Shown piece by piece: positions 50,849 to 64,000 of a stretch of 64,000 bases of DNA. Positions within the stretch are counted from its first letter, which is position 1. Each line of letters opens with the position of its first letter. The stretch lies in assembly GCF_004015185.1 (NCBI RefSeq), contig NZ_CP025746.1, positions 4,357,776-4,421,775 on the forward strand, given 5' to 3'. The position numbers were made by a program, and so were the translations under genes. The notes under the pieces are model-generated. The model had not been told where the DNA came from. It was given only the letters and a program-made list of their open reading frames with translations, and did not search any database. Origin of the DNA: Clostridium manihotivorum. GTDB lineage: Bacteria; Bacillota; Clostridia; Clostridiales; Clostridiaceae.

Positions 50849-51622
50849 TTACTGCATTTCAGAATTTTTAACTCTTCTCTCTAAAGAATCATAAACTACC
50901 TTCAAATCATGACAATACAGTGTTCCTTTGAACCAATAATCATTTATATCATCAATTGGTGATACATCAATATTCTTTCCACCAACTCGTGAAACTATAT
51001 ACTCCTCCCCCTTATAGTTATCAAGCTGCCAACTTCCGCCTAGATTATTAATAATTAACTCGCCATAATAAGTTGCTATATCAATTATATAATTACTGTT
51101 AGGCTCAGAAGACTTAACTTTTTCAGCTTCTATTATCTTAACAAGTTTATCTAATTGTTCCTTAGGATTTTCAAAAACTAAATCATATCTTTTTGCAAAG
51201 CTTTCTGATTTAGCTTTTGTTTCTACTGATAAAGCATCAAACAACGATTTATCAGGCTTTAAATATTCCTTTGATAAAATCTCTAAGGTTTCTAAGCCAT
51301 ATTTTTTTATGTGCTGGCAAAACTCTTTAAGAATATCTTGAAGTTCACTTTCACTATTATAGTGCCAGAAAAATTTATCTTTAAATTTCTTATCTATAAG
51401 GTAAAGCTGATAGTCTCTCATTGGAGCCATTAAAGATGTTCTAAAAAGAAGCCTTATTGTATTTCCTAACCTTACCTTATCTACAATTATATATTTAGTC
51501 ACACCATCTTCTTCTTTTTCATATTGATATACGCCTACGCTTTGCAAATTGCTAGGCTTATAGTAGTACCCATACGGTTTTAAAAATGGAGATATTATCT
51601 TCTTAATATTTTTTAATAACAT
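50849..51622 (-). CDS. Uncharacterised protein, possibly DUF4304-like N-terminus
   Basis: A 257-residue soluble protein. The start IKKIISPFLKPYGYYYK resembles DUF4304 domains, but the match is weak. The second half includes NYIIDIATYYGELIINNLGG and SWQLDNYKGEEYIV, a pattern I associate with DUF3806-type proteins only loosely. ATG is preceded by TGAGGTAAGCTTGAT. It stands alone, and no function can be given. Confidence 0.6.
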   Translation of the reverse strand: MLLKNIKKIISPFLKPYGYYYKPSNLQSVGVYQYEKEEDGVTKYIIVDKVRLGNTIRLLFRTSLMAPMRDYQLYLIDKKFKDKFFWHYNSESELQDILKEFCQHIKKYGLETLEILSKEYLKPDKSLFDALSVETKAKSESFAKRYDLVFENPKEQLDKLVKIIEAEKVKSSEPNSNYIIDIATYYGELIINNLGGSWQLDNYKGEEYIVSRVGGKNIDVSPIDDINDYWFKGTLYCHDLKVVYDSLERRVKNSEMQ

Positions 51623-51798
51623 ATCAAGCTTACCTCATTACCTTTTCACTTAATATTACCATTGAAAAGCTTTTGCCATCAAGGGTCATCTAAAGCAAAA
51701 TGAAAATCCATAATCTGCTCCACCAGCTGAAATATTTGCTTCTAAAGATTTAATCTTAGACCTCTTAAGAAGATTATGTCATAATAATAAAGTCATTA

Positions 51799-52014
51799 TT
51801 ACTTTTTATGTACTGTCTTAATAGTGTCAATAATCAATAAACTGCTAAAATAAATAATACATATAAGCCCTATTATTGAAAGCATCCTAAATATAACATC
51901 TATAACGTAGCCATTCATGCTTCCAAAAGCCATTTGTAATTGAAATAGTCCATTTATTTGTGTAAGAAAAAAACCTCCGATTATCCCAAATAAGAGGCTA
52001 AATCTTCTCTCCAA
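51799..52014 (-). CDS. Small two-helix membrane protein
   Basis: A 71-residue protein with two membrane helices, about residues 7-28 and 37-62 (VIDVIFRMLSIIGLICIIYF), and a basic tail. TTG start with GGGGGG six bases upstream. No family recognised. Confidence 0.55.
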   Translation of the reverse strand: MERRFSLLFGIIGGFFLTQINGLFQLQMAFGSMNGYVIDVIFRMLSIIGLICIIYFSSLLIIDTIKTVHKK

Positions 52015-52080
52015 TCGAATCCCCCCAATACAGAATTAGTTACAATTAATTATATATCATATAATTGCATAATTACAAAC

Positions 52081-52320
52081 TTTTTACATCAACTAACCAA
52101 TGATACTCCTAAAGGACGGCTATTATGTAAATCATATGAGTGTTACAAGACTTTTGAAATTGAATGTATTGGATATGACAATAATAGAGTTTGTGAGATT
52201 GGAAAAGAATTTCAACCTTTAGTTGAAAAGCCTGAAGATTGGTCAAGCGAAAAAGGATTTGTTATTATTAGATTTACAATGGGTACATACCATCTGTTTT
52301 ACTACCTATATAATTTTTAA
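52081..52320 (+). pseudogene. Relic of an unknown gene beside rRNA operon 2
   Basis: An open frame of about 79 codons without a start codon, ending at TAA (52320). The translation looks protein-like (KTFEIECIGYDNNRVCEIGK, then PEDWSSEKGFVIIRFTMGTY), with no known family. It ends 46 nt before the rRNA terminator. Probably the 3' end of a gene whose beginning was lost. Confidence 0.5.
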
Positions 52321-52365
52321 GGCTATATTTTAACATTATATTAAAACATAGCCAAATATAAAAAC

Positions 52366-52400
52366 AAAAAAAGACTTCACAAAATGTGAAGTCTTTTTTT
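52366..52400 (-). terminator. Terminator of rRNA operon 2
   Basis: Hairpin GACTTCACATTTTGTGAAGTC followed by seven T on the reverse strand, as in operon 1. Confidence 0.92.
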
Positions 52401-52421
52401 ATACCATCAAGGTATTTTATT

Positions 52422-52541
52422 CACCTAGCGACCACTTACTCTCCCACACAGTCGCCCATGCAGTACCATCAGCCGTTCATGTCTTAACCTTCGTGTTCGG
52501 TATGGGTACGGGTGTAACCCATGAACGCATCATCACTAGAT
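52422..52541 (-). rRNA. rrf: 5S ribosomal RNA, operon 2
   Basis: Complete 5S with CCCATACCGAACACGAAGG, starting 58 nt behind the 23S. The helix reads GTTCAT/ATGAAC, unlike the complete 5S of operon 1. Confidence 0.95.
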
Positions 52542-52599
52542 ATTGAAAGATTATTCTTTCAAAATTGCACTTAAGTTTACTTTGTAATATTTATTTTGG

Positions 52600-55497
<2,898 letters not shown>

Positions 55498-55925
55498 TAT
55501 GTCGTGTCATTATAACCGGCGCATTACTTCGTCACCTTCCTCACTACGCTGCTCACTTACCTGAAGTAAGCTCCGCGGCTCGTTCGTCGGTTCCTCGTAC
55601 TGCTTGGTTCTAATGCCACTCCAATTTGCTTCGCAAATTTTGCGTCTGACTTATATATGTACTGTTCGCACTTGTGCGTTTGTACTATATAGATTAACCG
55701 CATATTTTGCATTTGAACAAACCGGATACTGACTTCAATACTAGCGTGCATTGTTTGTCAGTAGTTATATTACAAAGAATTAGTAAATATCTTTACTTTA
55801 ACTTATGTGCAATTTTCAAAGAACAATCTGAGATACTTGGTATCTCAAAATTAAACAGAGTAAATAACAACCAGAATTCGTGTATATTAAGTCTGAAATG
55901 CATCAGTGCTTAATAATTTCTCCAT
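55498..55925 (-). other. 16S-23S spacer, operon 2
   Basis: About 430 nt, no tRNA genes. The half next to 16S is nearly identical to operon 1 and the half next to 23S is about 50 nt shorter and diverged. Confidence 0.8.
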
Positions 55926-57448
<1,523 letters not shown>

Positions 57449-57589
57449 AAGTTCAATCATAGCTTACTTACTTAGTAAGTCTTTTTTCAAAAGAATTGCT
57501 GGTTTAAGTCTAGTTTTAGACTTTGTTTATTTTACTCTGTTTAATTTTCAAAGACCAAGTTGTTTTGCTGCATTTCTGACAGCTCATTT

Positions 57590-57618
57590 ATCTTACCACC
57601 GTAAGATTTCTTTGTCAA
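57590..57618 (-). promoter_or_regulatory. rRNA operon 2 promoter
   Basis: TTGACA, 17 nt, TAAGAT on the reverse strand, about 140 nt before the 16S, identical to operon 1. Confidence 0.8.
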
Positions 57619-58152
57619 CATACTTTTTAAATTTATTTTTAAATCTTAATTTAAAACTTAAATTTAAATTTCTGTGCTTTGTCGCTTTCTGTTCCAGCGA
57701 CATGACTAATAATATCATATATCTATTCTTCAATATAAATCTAATGTATTGTAAGAGGTAAATACTTGTCCATTAGTTACTTTTCCTCTGAATTTCGAGA
57801 TTTTACGCTAATTGATACACTTGGTTATGTTATCATATAATAATTGACTAGTCATATTTTTCTGCAAATTTCATGCTACTCTTTATAAATTTTTCAGAGA
57901 CTTTTTGATAATATAAATTTCAATAGGGAGCTAATAGTTTATGTTTAATTGTAGAACTATACTTTTACTAATTATCATCCCTATAACCTAACTTATCTTT
58001 ATATAATAAATAGACTTAGATCTAAAGCTAACTATTTAAAGACCTACTTATCTAAACCAAAGCATCATAAACATCATACATCATTTATACATATATAGCC
58101 CATATTATAGACAAACTAAGAAAGTATCTAGAAATTATGGAGGTAAGAAACT
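57619..58152. other. Upstream region of rRNA operon 2
   Basis: The first 130 nt still match the operon 1 upstream region, then similarity ends. No gene. The promoter of the 58153 gene should lie in its right part. Confidence 0.5.
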
Positions 58153-58362
58153 ATGCAAAAAAGTCATGTTGATATGGAGAAATTAAATGGAATACATGAA
58201 GGAGAACATTTTGAGTTTAGAGATGTAGTATCAGCTACATTACCTAATAGCGACCATGCAAAGGATGGTGCTATATTTAATAAAGAAGTTGAAGAAGGAT
58301 TATATACTAATATAGTGGTCGTTAACGAAGATGCTGATCATGTAAGATATAAAAAGATTTAA
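58153..58362 (+). CDS. Small acidic protein of unknown function
   Basis: A 69-residue soluble protein, rich in acidic residues and histidine (SHVDMEKLNGIHEGEHFEFR) with a late VVVNEDADHVRYKKI. ATG is ten bases behind GGAGG. It stands alone and has no recognised family. Confidence 0.6.
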   Translation: MQKSHVDMEKLNGIHEGEHFEFRDVVSATLPNSDHAKDGAIFNKEVEEGLYTNIVVVNEDADHVRYKKI

Positions 58363-58524
58363 TTGCCCCAATACTAATTATCTATTTTAGAGCTTTTTGA
58401 TTAGCTGCGTTTTTAAGTGTTTAATTATACATATATAATTTAAATTGCTTGCAGTCTCTTATTTAATATAATGTCTATGATTAAGGATATTGTTGAAATT
58501 AAGTGGTTATGAAGGAGCTGCACT

Positions 58525-58626
58525 ATGAGCAAGCTATTAGAATCAAATGATTTTTCAGATGGAATGGCTTTAAAAATTACTAATACGTTCTTCATTAGTA
58601 ATTTTTTGCTCATCTGCCTTTTCTGA
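58525..58626 (+). CDS. Possible short or truncated reading frame
   Basis: A 33-codon frame beginning MSKLLESNDFSDGMALKI with AAGGAG seven bases before ATG. Its second half overlaps the terminator hairpin at 58572, so only about 16 residues precede it. It may be the remains of a gene or a leader peptide. Confidence 0.3.
   Translation: MSKLLESNDFSDGMALKITNTFFISNFLLICLF
58572..58607 (+). terminator. Rho-independent terminator
   Basis: AAAAATTACTAAT pairs with ATTAGTAATTTTTT over a 9-nt loop. Confidence 0.7.
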
Positions 58627-58898
58627 AGGTAAGTGAAGAAATTCTGATAGGCATCGTATTCTCTATATTTACTCTTTATTGGAATACCCTTTTCTATTTT
58701 TCTAGAATTGAAACATATAGGATTCATAAAACACATATGTATAATAAAGATCAAAACTGTACCGTTATAGCCTAATTAGTTTACATTCTTAGCCATGGCA
58801 TAAGAAAGATATCATCTTAATTTTTTACTTAAGCTTGAGCATAAACTGATTAAACACTTAATTCTAATACTATATTTTAACCTGCGGTTCATTAAGAA

Positions 58899-58934
58899 TA
58901 AAAGACGTTAACGATATTTTCATTAGCGTTTTTT
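58899..58934 (-). terminator. Probable terminator of the bacteriohemerythrin gene
   Basis: AACGCTAA pairs with TTAACGTC using two G-T pairs, followed by TTTTATT, about 90 nt behind the gene. Confidence 0.45.
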
Positions 58935-59025
58935 ATTCTAAATTCACCTAATAATATGTAATATGTATTTTCATATATTAGTTTAGTACTTAATATCTTG
59001 TCATCAGTAATATTATTACAATATG

Positions 59026-59421
59026 TTATTTTGCGTTTACGTATTCTCTATCTTTCTCCATTATATGTTCTTTTATCCACATAACTATGAAGTCTAATAA
59101 GTCTTGTACATATTTGTCTTGATTTGAGTCAACATCGTTTAAGTTAACGTTACTTACCTTTTGTATAAAAGAATCATGCTCAATCTTATGGCTAAATAAT
59201 TTCTTATAGCCTATGCTTGCAAGATACTCTTCTTCAGCAGTGAAATGAAACTGTGCATAGTCCTTAAGCTCAATTATTATGTCCATTATTCTATCGTACT
59301 TGTCTACATAGAAGTCGTTCACTAAAAGCTCATAACCTTTGTTGGCTATATCAAAAAGCTTTCTATGCTCAGCATCTATTTTTTCCATTCCAAGTTCATA
59401 CTCTGATTTCCATTCAAACAT
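59026..59421 (-). CDS. Bacteriohemerythrin
   Basis: A 131-residue oxygen-binding di-iron protein. All ligands of the family are present: His19 (DAEHRKLF), His59 and Glu63 (FHFTAEEEYL), His78 and His82 (SHKIEHDSF), His119 and Asp124 (WIKEHIMEKD). In anaerobes such proteins bind oxygen for sensing, storage or delivery. It is a single-domain cytoplasmic form with its own terminator. ATG follows GGAGTAGGTAAA. Confidence 0.95.
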   Translation of the reverse strand: MFEWKSEYELGMEKIDAEHRKLFDIANKGYELLVNDFYVDKYDRIMDIIIELKDYAQFHFTAEEEYLASIGYKKLFSHKIEHDSFIQKVSNVNLNDVDSNQDKYVQDLLDFIVMWIKEHIMEKDREYVNAK

Positions 59422-59650
59422 TTTACCTACTCCTCTTATTATTAAAATGACAATTTTATGTATTATTTTTCGACAATACTACTTTAACATATTATATGCT
59501 CATATTTAAATAGATAAAATTTATTTTACTATAAATTTAACAATGTACACTTTTTAAAGTTGTCCCCATTAAATATAAAAGCTATTTTCAACAATCCTAT
59601 GATTTCAAAAGTAGCTCTTTTAACCTTATTAGTAATACACCTTCTACTAA

Positions 59651-60385
59651 CTACTCTAAGTCTCTTATCTTACTAAAATCAATAATATATCCAGTTTTTA
59701 TGTTTTCTTCTATAATTCTTTTGTTCAAATTAATCCAGCTGCTGCACTTATCAAGGATTATTGCATCTGTGGTAATAACATAATCTAATTTTTCTAGGGT
59801 TGAATCTACATTATTTATATTTTCAACCACTACTTCAAAACTATACTTGTCTAATAACTCTAATATTTTCAATTTTAGCTTGCCTGAATTTGAAACCTGA
59901 CTATCTAGATAAAAGCTTACTTTTGCTATACCTAAATTTTCAAGTGCTTCTCCTATTAGATCAATTGCAAGCTCTGTTTTATCAATTAATCTATAGGTTC
60001 CTCTTAGACCAGCCAAATCTCTAAAGGTTCCATCCATGCATTTGATTATAGTGGAATCTGATAAAGCCACCTCTAGTGTTATTATTGTATTGAAACCATC
60101 AGCATTAACCGAAGCTCCTTTTAAATTAGTTAAAACTTCCTTGTCTTTTCTAATATTTATACTTTCTTTAGGGGAAATAGCCCTAGCTAATGCCATCCTT
60201 TGTCTCTCTGAAAACAAATAATGGTTTCCCACAAATACTGATGCTGATTTTGTATTATACCCCTGGTTAATAAGGTAATACAGATCTCTAGCTCCTTTAT
60301 TTAACTTTTCTATAGCTTCTATACTAAATTCTTTTTCATCACTAGGAACATAACCTCTTTTTACAACTTTACTCACATCTACCAC
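59651..60385 (-). CDS. DUF434 domain protein
   Basis: A 244-residue protein. The N-terminal DUF434 region shows KGARDLYYLINQGYNTKSAS and FVGNHYLFSERQRMALARAI. The C-terminal half (VSFYLDSQVSNSGKLKLKIL, then VITTDAIILDKCSSWINLNK) resembles a PIN/Toprim-like DUF5616 region with conserved Asp residues. This pattern is compatible with a nuclease, but that is inference. ATG is preceded by AGGAAGTGGTAG. The gene is separated from the upstream hydrolase gene by 107 nt. Confidence 0.8.
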   Translation of the reverse strand: MVDVSKVVKRGYVPSDEKEFSIEAIEKLNKGARDLYYLINQGYNTKSASVFVGNHYLFSERQRMALARAISPKESINIRKDKEVLTNLKGASVNADGFNTIITLEVALSDSTIIKCMDGTFRDLAGLRGTYRLIDKTELAIDLIGEALENLGIAKVSFYLDSQVSNSGKLKLKILELLDKYSFEVVVENINNVDSTLEKLDYVITTDAIILDKCSSWINLNKRIIEENIKTGYIIDFSKIRDLE

Positions 60386-60492
60386 TTCCTATTAAAATAT
60401 CATTACTTTATCAGTTAAATATTCTTTCCTCTACATATGTATCTAAGCCATCCAAGCATCTTTATATCCAACTTTATATAAAGTATAAGTTT

Positions 60493-61383
60493 CTAATGAA
60501 TAAAAACAAGTCTATTACCTTTAAGAATAGGACTAATCAGTTTCTGCTCTGATAGATATTCAATATAAGACTTTGTTAATCTTTCAATCAAAGCGTACTT
60601 ATACCTGTTGTTTATAGTAATATTAAATTCTCTTATTACAGCTTCTAAAATATCTTCTTGTGACATGTTATCTTCTATAATTTCATAGATCTTATTTGCT
60701 TTACTTTTATAAAAATCTATATTAGCTTCTATTAGTTCAGAAATATCCTCATAAGTTCCTTTATGTGCTATGATATAAATGCTACTTTTTAAAGAATACA
60801 GTTTTTCTTTACTCTTCAAATCTTCACTTAATATATACGCGTATGGTAGCTTTGAAGCTCTCATAAGTTCATAGCTTATAAGACAATCTCCAAGATAAGC
60901 TACGTCATCAGGGGTAATAATACATACATGTTCAGCGCTATGGCCTGGAGTATGATATATATTAAATCTAATTCCACAGATTTCAACCTCTGAATCTTCT
61001 TCTGAAATAAGTATATCTGTATGGCAAATCATATTGGAATAACTTTCCTTAGTCTCTTCAAAAGTCAAATTGCTGTAGTAACTCTTTAAATTTATCAAAG
61101 AACTACATATAAGTGCTTCATAAGAAGGCATTGCGATGATACTATTGTATTTTCTTTTAAAATAATCATTGTTTCCAACATGATCAGAATGAGCATGCGT
61201 ACATATGATACCCACAACCTTAAAATGACTTTCTTCTAGAATCTTATCTATATTCCTTCCTTCTCTATTTGCTAGACCTGAATCCATCAAAATGACTTCA
61301 TTTTCATTTACCTTATAAAAAGGTATATAAGTTCTTCCTGTATCGATATAGTATGTATTTCCTCTTATATTATTTATCTTCAT
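60493..61383 (-). CDS. Metallo-beta-lactamase fold hydrolase
   Basis: A hydrolase of about 296 residues with a two-zinc site: GIICTHAHSDHVGNNDYF (H-x-H-x-D-H), FNIYHTPGHSAEHVCI (His) and DVAYLGDCLIS (bridging Asp). A helical domain of about 90 residues at the end (FYKSKANKIYEIIEDNMSQE) resembles hydrolases of the glyoxalase II or LACTB2-like group. I prefer ATG at 61383 as the start because the fold begins there. A TTG at 61413 gives ten more residues. The ribosome binding site is weak for both. Element R5 lies upstream. Confidence 0.85.
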   Translation of the reverse strand: MKINNIRGNTYYIDTGRTYIPFYKVNENEVILMDSGLANREGRNIDKILEESHFKVVGIICTHAHSDHVGNNDYFKRKYNSIIAMPSYEALICSSLINLKSYYSNLTFEETKESYSNMICHTDILISEEDSEVEICGIRFNIYHTPGHSAEHVCIITPDDVAYLGDCLISYELMRASKLPYAYILSEDLKSKEKLYSLKSSIYIIAHKGTYEDISELIEANIDFYKSKANKIYEIIEDNMSQEDILEAVIREFNITINNRYKYALIERLTKSYIEYLSEQKLISPILKGNRLVFIH

Positions 61384-61594
61384 ATCTCTATATTGTGAAA
61401 AAGTAACCTGCAAATATGCATATGATACTCCTATCTATTACATATATGCCACTATTCACTGCCTTTCTTTTTAGCTTATTCTAGAAATTATAATATTAAA
61501 TTTATCCATTCTCAAGTTATTAGCTTTATTTTTCATAACTAAACATACCTTTAAATTATGCTATTAACGTAGAATATTATTAAGAATCTATACA

Positions 61595-61690
61595 TATGCA
61601 CCACTTAACGCTAAAACTTACATTTTCAAATACTCCTCCCCCCCACACAGATGAGTATTCAAAATAGATTTCATACTAAACTGGTATAAC
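61595..61690 (-). repeat. Intergenic palindromic element R5
   Basis: A 96-nt member of the R family outside the xylose cluster. Outer arms TTATACCAGTTTA and TTAAGTGGTGCAT, inner stem GAATACTC/GAGTATTT with AAAATGTAAGTTTTAGCG before the closing arm, and a loop with seven G followed by AGGAGTATT. Order and orientation match R1-R4. It lies 212 nt upstream of the hydrolase start. Confidence 0.6.
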
Positions 61691-61737
61691 TTCAAAGAAT
61701 ACCTAAATCAAATATATATTATTGTTTTCGGAAAAAT

Positions 61738-61772
61738 TAAAAATGCATCCTTTTGTAAAGAATGCATTTTTA
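61738..61772 (-). terminator. Terminator of the chemoreceptor gene
   Basis: AAAATGCATTC pairs with GGATGCATTTT (one G-T pair), followed by TTAA. It stands directly behind the stop codon. Confidence 0.8.
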
Positions 61773-61777
61773 CACAT

Positions 61778-63406
61778 TTATATTTTAAACTTCCCAACCA
61801 TATCACTTAAGTTTTCTGCCATTTTCACTTGTTTAGTAGAGGTTTCCGCAACTATATCCGTAGAAGCAGATATTTCGTTCATAACTTTTAGTATGTCTTG
61901 TGAACTTTCAGCACTTTGCTGTGAAGACGCGGCTACTGCTTGTATAGTATTTGATGTCTGCTGTACCGCCTCTACAATCTGTTTAATACTAGTTGATAAG
62001 TAATCATATAGGTTAAAGATCTGTTCTGCATCCTCTTCATATTGATTCCCTACGTTAACTAACATTTCGTAATCAGGAGTAATCTTATCATTTATAAATT
62101 TTAATATATCCTCAGTATTTAACGATAAATTATCAAAGGCTTCTCTAACATCTGTAATGGTCTTATGTATCGTAGATACACTTTCTGAAGACTGCTCAGC
62201 AAGTTTTCTTACTTCATCTGCTACCACAGCAAACCCCCTACCAGCTTCTCCTGCTCTCGCTGCTTCGATAGCTGCATTTAGTGCCAAAAGATTAGTCTGA
62301 CTAGCTATAGAAGATATGGTGTCAGCCATTAGTACTATTTCCTCTAGTACCTTAACATTTTCCATGGCCTTCACTATCTGATTACTCTTTTCCTTATACA
62401 ATACTTCAAGTTCTTTTTTAGATTCAGTTGCAAGCGACTTTACCTTTAATGCTCTTTCTCTTATTTCTGTTGCAGATTCGCTTCCACTCTTAACCTTTTC
62501 ATATATTTCATAGGAAGTTGATTCCACCTCCTCAGTATAACTATTTGCCTCTTCTGTTGCTGCACTGTTTTCTTCAATCACCTCAGATATCTGCTTAACA
62601 GAACTGTTTATTACCTTTAAATCCTCAGCAACTTTTCCCACAGAATAAGCAAGTTCCGAGCTACCACTATTTAATTCAGAAGAATTGCTTATGATTTCTT
62701 CTACCAAAACTCTTGTATTATTCGCTGAATTTTTTAAGGAATTAGATAAATCTCCAATTTCGTCTTTTCTATTTACTTCTCTTCCAAAAGAAACATCTAA
62801 ATTGCCTCTGCCAATTTCGTCTGACAATGAAACTAGTTTTTTAAGTGGTTTAGATATAAACTTTCTAGTGACAATTGAAATAACTATGTATCCAAAAAGA
62901 TTAAAGCCAATGCCAATAAGTACAAGATTCAAAAGCATTGAATGAATATTTTCAAGTTCATCATCCAATGAAAATTGAATTCCCGCAACGTATTTAACTT
63001 TTCCATCTATATGTACTGGTGTAGTAACATCAATCACTCCATCTTCTACTATTGTTACAGTCCTATCCTCTTTTGCGGCTTTTATATCTTCTGGATCTGC
63101 CTTTTTTCCTATCTTTCCTTTATCAATTGCGGCCACGTCAGTAGAATCTCCATCTATGTCATAAATATCAAAGTCCTTTATGTCATTGTCTGATTTTTTT
63201 ATATTATCCAATGTTCTTTGAATATTTTCTGTAGGCTCATCTTTATATAACGAGGCCTCTATAGCCTGTATTACAGCCAAACTCTTACTCTCTTCTTGCT
63301 TAATCATCGTAGTTTTGTTTGTAATGTAAACAAAACTTAAACAAGAAAATAAGATTACTATCAGCAAGCTGTTAAAAATTAAAGAAATTTTCTTTGGTAA
63401 ACTCAT
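61778..63406 (-). CDS. Methyl-accepting chemotaxis protein
   Basis: A 542-residue transmembrane chemoreceptor. Membrane helices at about 8-29 and 157-179 enclose a small extracellular sensor of about 125 residues with [20 protein letters not shown], a single-Cache-like region. A HAMP domain follows (180-232), then a long coiled coil with the invariant tip [20 protein letters not shown]. It signals to CheA through the tip and is tuned by methylation. No ligand can be predicted. ATG has AAAGGGGAGATATTA upstream and a terminator follows directly. Confidence 0.94.
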   Translation of the reverse strand: MSLPKKISLIFNSLLIVILFSCLSFVYITNKTTMIKQEESKSLAVIQAIEASLYKDEPTENIQRTLDNIKKSDNDIKDFDIYDIDGDSTDVAAIDKGKIGKKADPEDIKAAKEDRTVTIVEDGVIDVTTPVHIDGKVKYVAGIQFSLDDELENIHSMLLNLVLIGIGFNLFGYIVISIVTRKFISKPLKKLVSLSDEIGRGNLDVSFGREVNRKDEIGDLSNSLKNSANNTRVLVEEIISNSSELNSGSSELAYSVGKVAEDLKVINSSVKQISEVIEENSAATEEANSYTEEVESTSYEIYEKVKSGSESATEIRERALKVKSLATESKKELEVLYKEKSNQIVKAMENVKVLEEIVLMADTISSIASQTNLLALNAAIEAARAGEAGRGFAVVADEVRKLAEQSSESVSTIHKTITDVREAFDNLSLNTEDILKFINDKITPDYEMLVNVGNQYEEDAEQIFNLYDYLSTSIKQIVEAVQQTSNTIQAVAASSQQSAESSQDILKVMNEISASTDIVAETSTKQVKMAENLSDMVGKFKI

Positions 63407-63744
63407 TAATATCTCCCCTTTGTTATAAAAATATCATTATAAAGTCGTTTACTATAAAAAATAAAATTTGGTATAATAAATACAATGTCTATAATTATAC
63501 AATACTGATTATGATTAACAATGAACACTTACCTAACTTTTGTTAATCTTTAATATAATTTGTTGAATTTTAGTATAAATTTTATCATTAAGACTACAAT
63601 TCGTTTTAAAGAGATGTTTTACTTACATTTAACTTCAAAATTTTATCTCCAGGAATAAGTTATATTAATAAAAAATCGTTATACTTTTAACATAATTACA
63701 TATTTTGATCAAATATTTATTATTAACTAATGAGGTAATTGACT
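63407..63744. other. Divergent region between chemoreceptor and TetR genes
   Basis: AT-rich. It must hold both promoters, and TATAAT-like boxes occur near 63470-63500, but none can be assigned with confidence. No clear inverted-repeat operator was seen. Confidence 0.4.
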
Positions 63745-64000
63745 ATGAGTAGAATCACTATTGAAGAAAGCAATACTACTAAAAGAAAAATAAGACAAGC
63801 ATTTATTGAAATTTATAAAACAAAACCACTTGATTTAATAAGTGTAAAAGAAATAACTTCCTCGGCAAACTTAAACAGAGGAACCTTTTATATTTATTAT
63901 GAGAATATTTACTCAATGCTTGATGAAATTGAATATGAGATAATTTCCCACTTAACTGGAATGACAAATAAATTACCAGAACAAACTTTAACTATAACTC
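63745..64000 (+). CDS. TetR family regulator (partial, cut by window edge)
   Basis: The first 85 codons of a TetR/AcrR regulator. RKIRQAFIEIYKTKPLDLIS is followed by the helix-turn-helix VKEITSSANLNRGTFYIYYE and NIYSMLDEIE, as in the DhaS-like subgroup. The ligand domain lies outside the window. ATG is nine bases behind GAGGT. It is read away from the chemoreceptor gene. Confidence 0.88.
   Translation, partial: MSRITIEESNTTKRKIRQAFIEIYKTKPLDLISVKEITSSANLNRGTFYIYYENIYSMLDEIEYEIISHLTGMTNKLPEQTLTIT

Larger units (their letters stand above)
58363..59025. other. Gene-poor region
   Basis: Contains a short frame with a good ribosome binding site (58525), a terminator (58572) and the hairpin behind the bacteriohemerythrin gene (58899). 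No larger credible gene. Confidence 0.5.
61414..61777. other. Intergenic region with R5 and the chemoreceptor terminator
   Basis: Between the hydrolase gene and the chemoreceptor gene. It contains R5 and a terminator. The rest is AT-rich. Confidence 0.5.

Noticed and set aside
51680..51775. Reverse-strand peptide-like stretch ending EANISAGGADYGFSFCFR
   Set aside because: It looks like the end of a small secreted peptide, but an in-frame stop lies close upstream and no start codon or ribosome binding site is found. Perhaps a relic.
58440..58754. Reverse frame of 104 codons
   Set aside because: It runs through a terminator hairpin and a forward ribosome binding site, has no ribosome binding site of its own and no protein-like pattern.

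Overview
The window is low-GC Firmicute DNA, most likely from a Clostridium sensu stricto species. Grounds: AT-rich coding sequence with strong AGGAGG-type ribosome binding sites and frequent TTG starts, a clostridial 16S sequence, a xylose cluster built like the one I recall from solventogenic clostridia (an L-fucose-isomerase-type protein in place of XylA), a standalone cysteine-less S4, and hemerythrin-like and PAS-rich signalling proteins. The species cannot be fixed from the sequence alone.

Layout. 1-1850: one end of an IS607 transposon (serine recombinase TnpA plus an almost complete TnpB). 2057-5580: small accessory genes (DUF5808 protein, GNAT acetyltransferase, an unusual DUF218-nucleotidyltransferase fusion, lipoprotein, two small membrane proteins). 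5691-9250: group II intron copy 1, split near its 5' end by a decayed IS4-family element. 9352-17943: xylose/pentose-phosphate cluster on the minus strand (xylB, xylR, transaldolase-transketolase, DUF4867 protein, fucose-isomerase-like xylose isomerase). 18458-23999: a likely operon of a seven-PAS histidine kinase, a GNAT enzyme and an M24-like protein. 24342-28380: PPase-like protein, GNAT, Lgt-like enzyme, NIF3-like protein, TauE-type permease. 28761-32588: two further copies of the same intron in direct tandem. 32740-34229: membrane protein, P-loop kinase, lipoprotein. 34519-36273: IS1182 element. 36339-41876: rRNA operon 1. 42307-47971: S4, AI-2E family transporter, M50 protease, a DUF4829 gene cut by IS630, NUDIX protein, tRNA-Pro. 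48105-49317: IS30. 49479-52320: DUF438-hemerythrin protein, unknowns and a relic. 52422-57618: rRNA operon 2. 58153-64000: unknown small protein, bacteriohemerythrin, DUF434 protein, metallo-beta-lactamase-fold hydrolase, chemoreceptor, and the start of a TetR regulator.

How the genes work together. The xylose cluster gives D-xylose to D-xylulose (isomerase), then xylulose 5-phosphate (XylB), then the non-oxidative pentose phosphate steps (transketolase, transaldolase), under a ROK repressor. No sugar transporter is present in the window. Two hemerythrin-type proteins and a chemoreceptor suggest oxygen or nitric oxide and chemical sensing.

Most notable observations: (i) a family of five 80-96 nt imperfect-palindromic intergenic elements, all in one orientation, four of them inside the xylose cluster; (ii) three group II intron copies, two directly behind terminator hairpins and one directly behind another intron, each with a different lesion; (iii) rRNA operon 1 with changes at universally conserved 16S positions and a truncated 5S at the native place followed by a second, compensatorily changed 5S; (iv) an IS630 insertion whose removal restores a complete signal-peptide-bearing gene to the base. 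Several apparent frameshifts lie in homopolymers within multi-copy repeats, so part of this may be assembly error.
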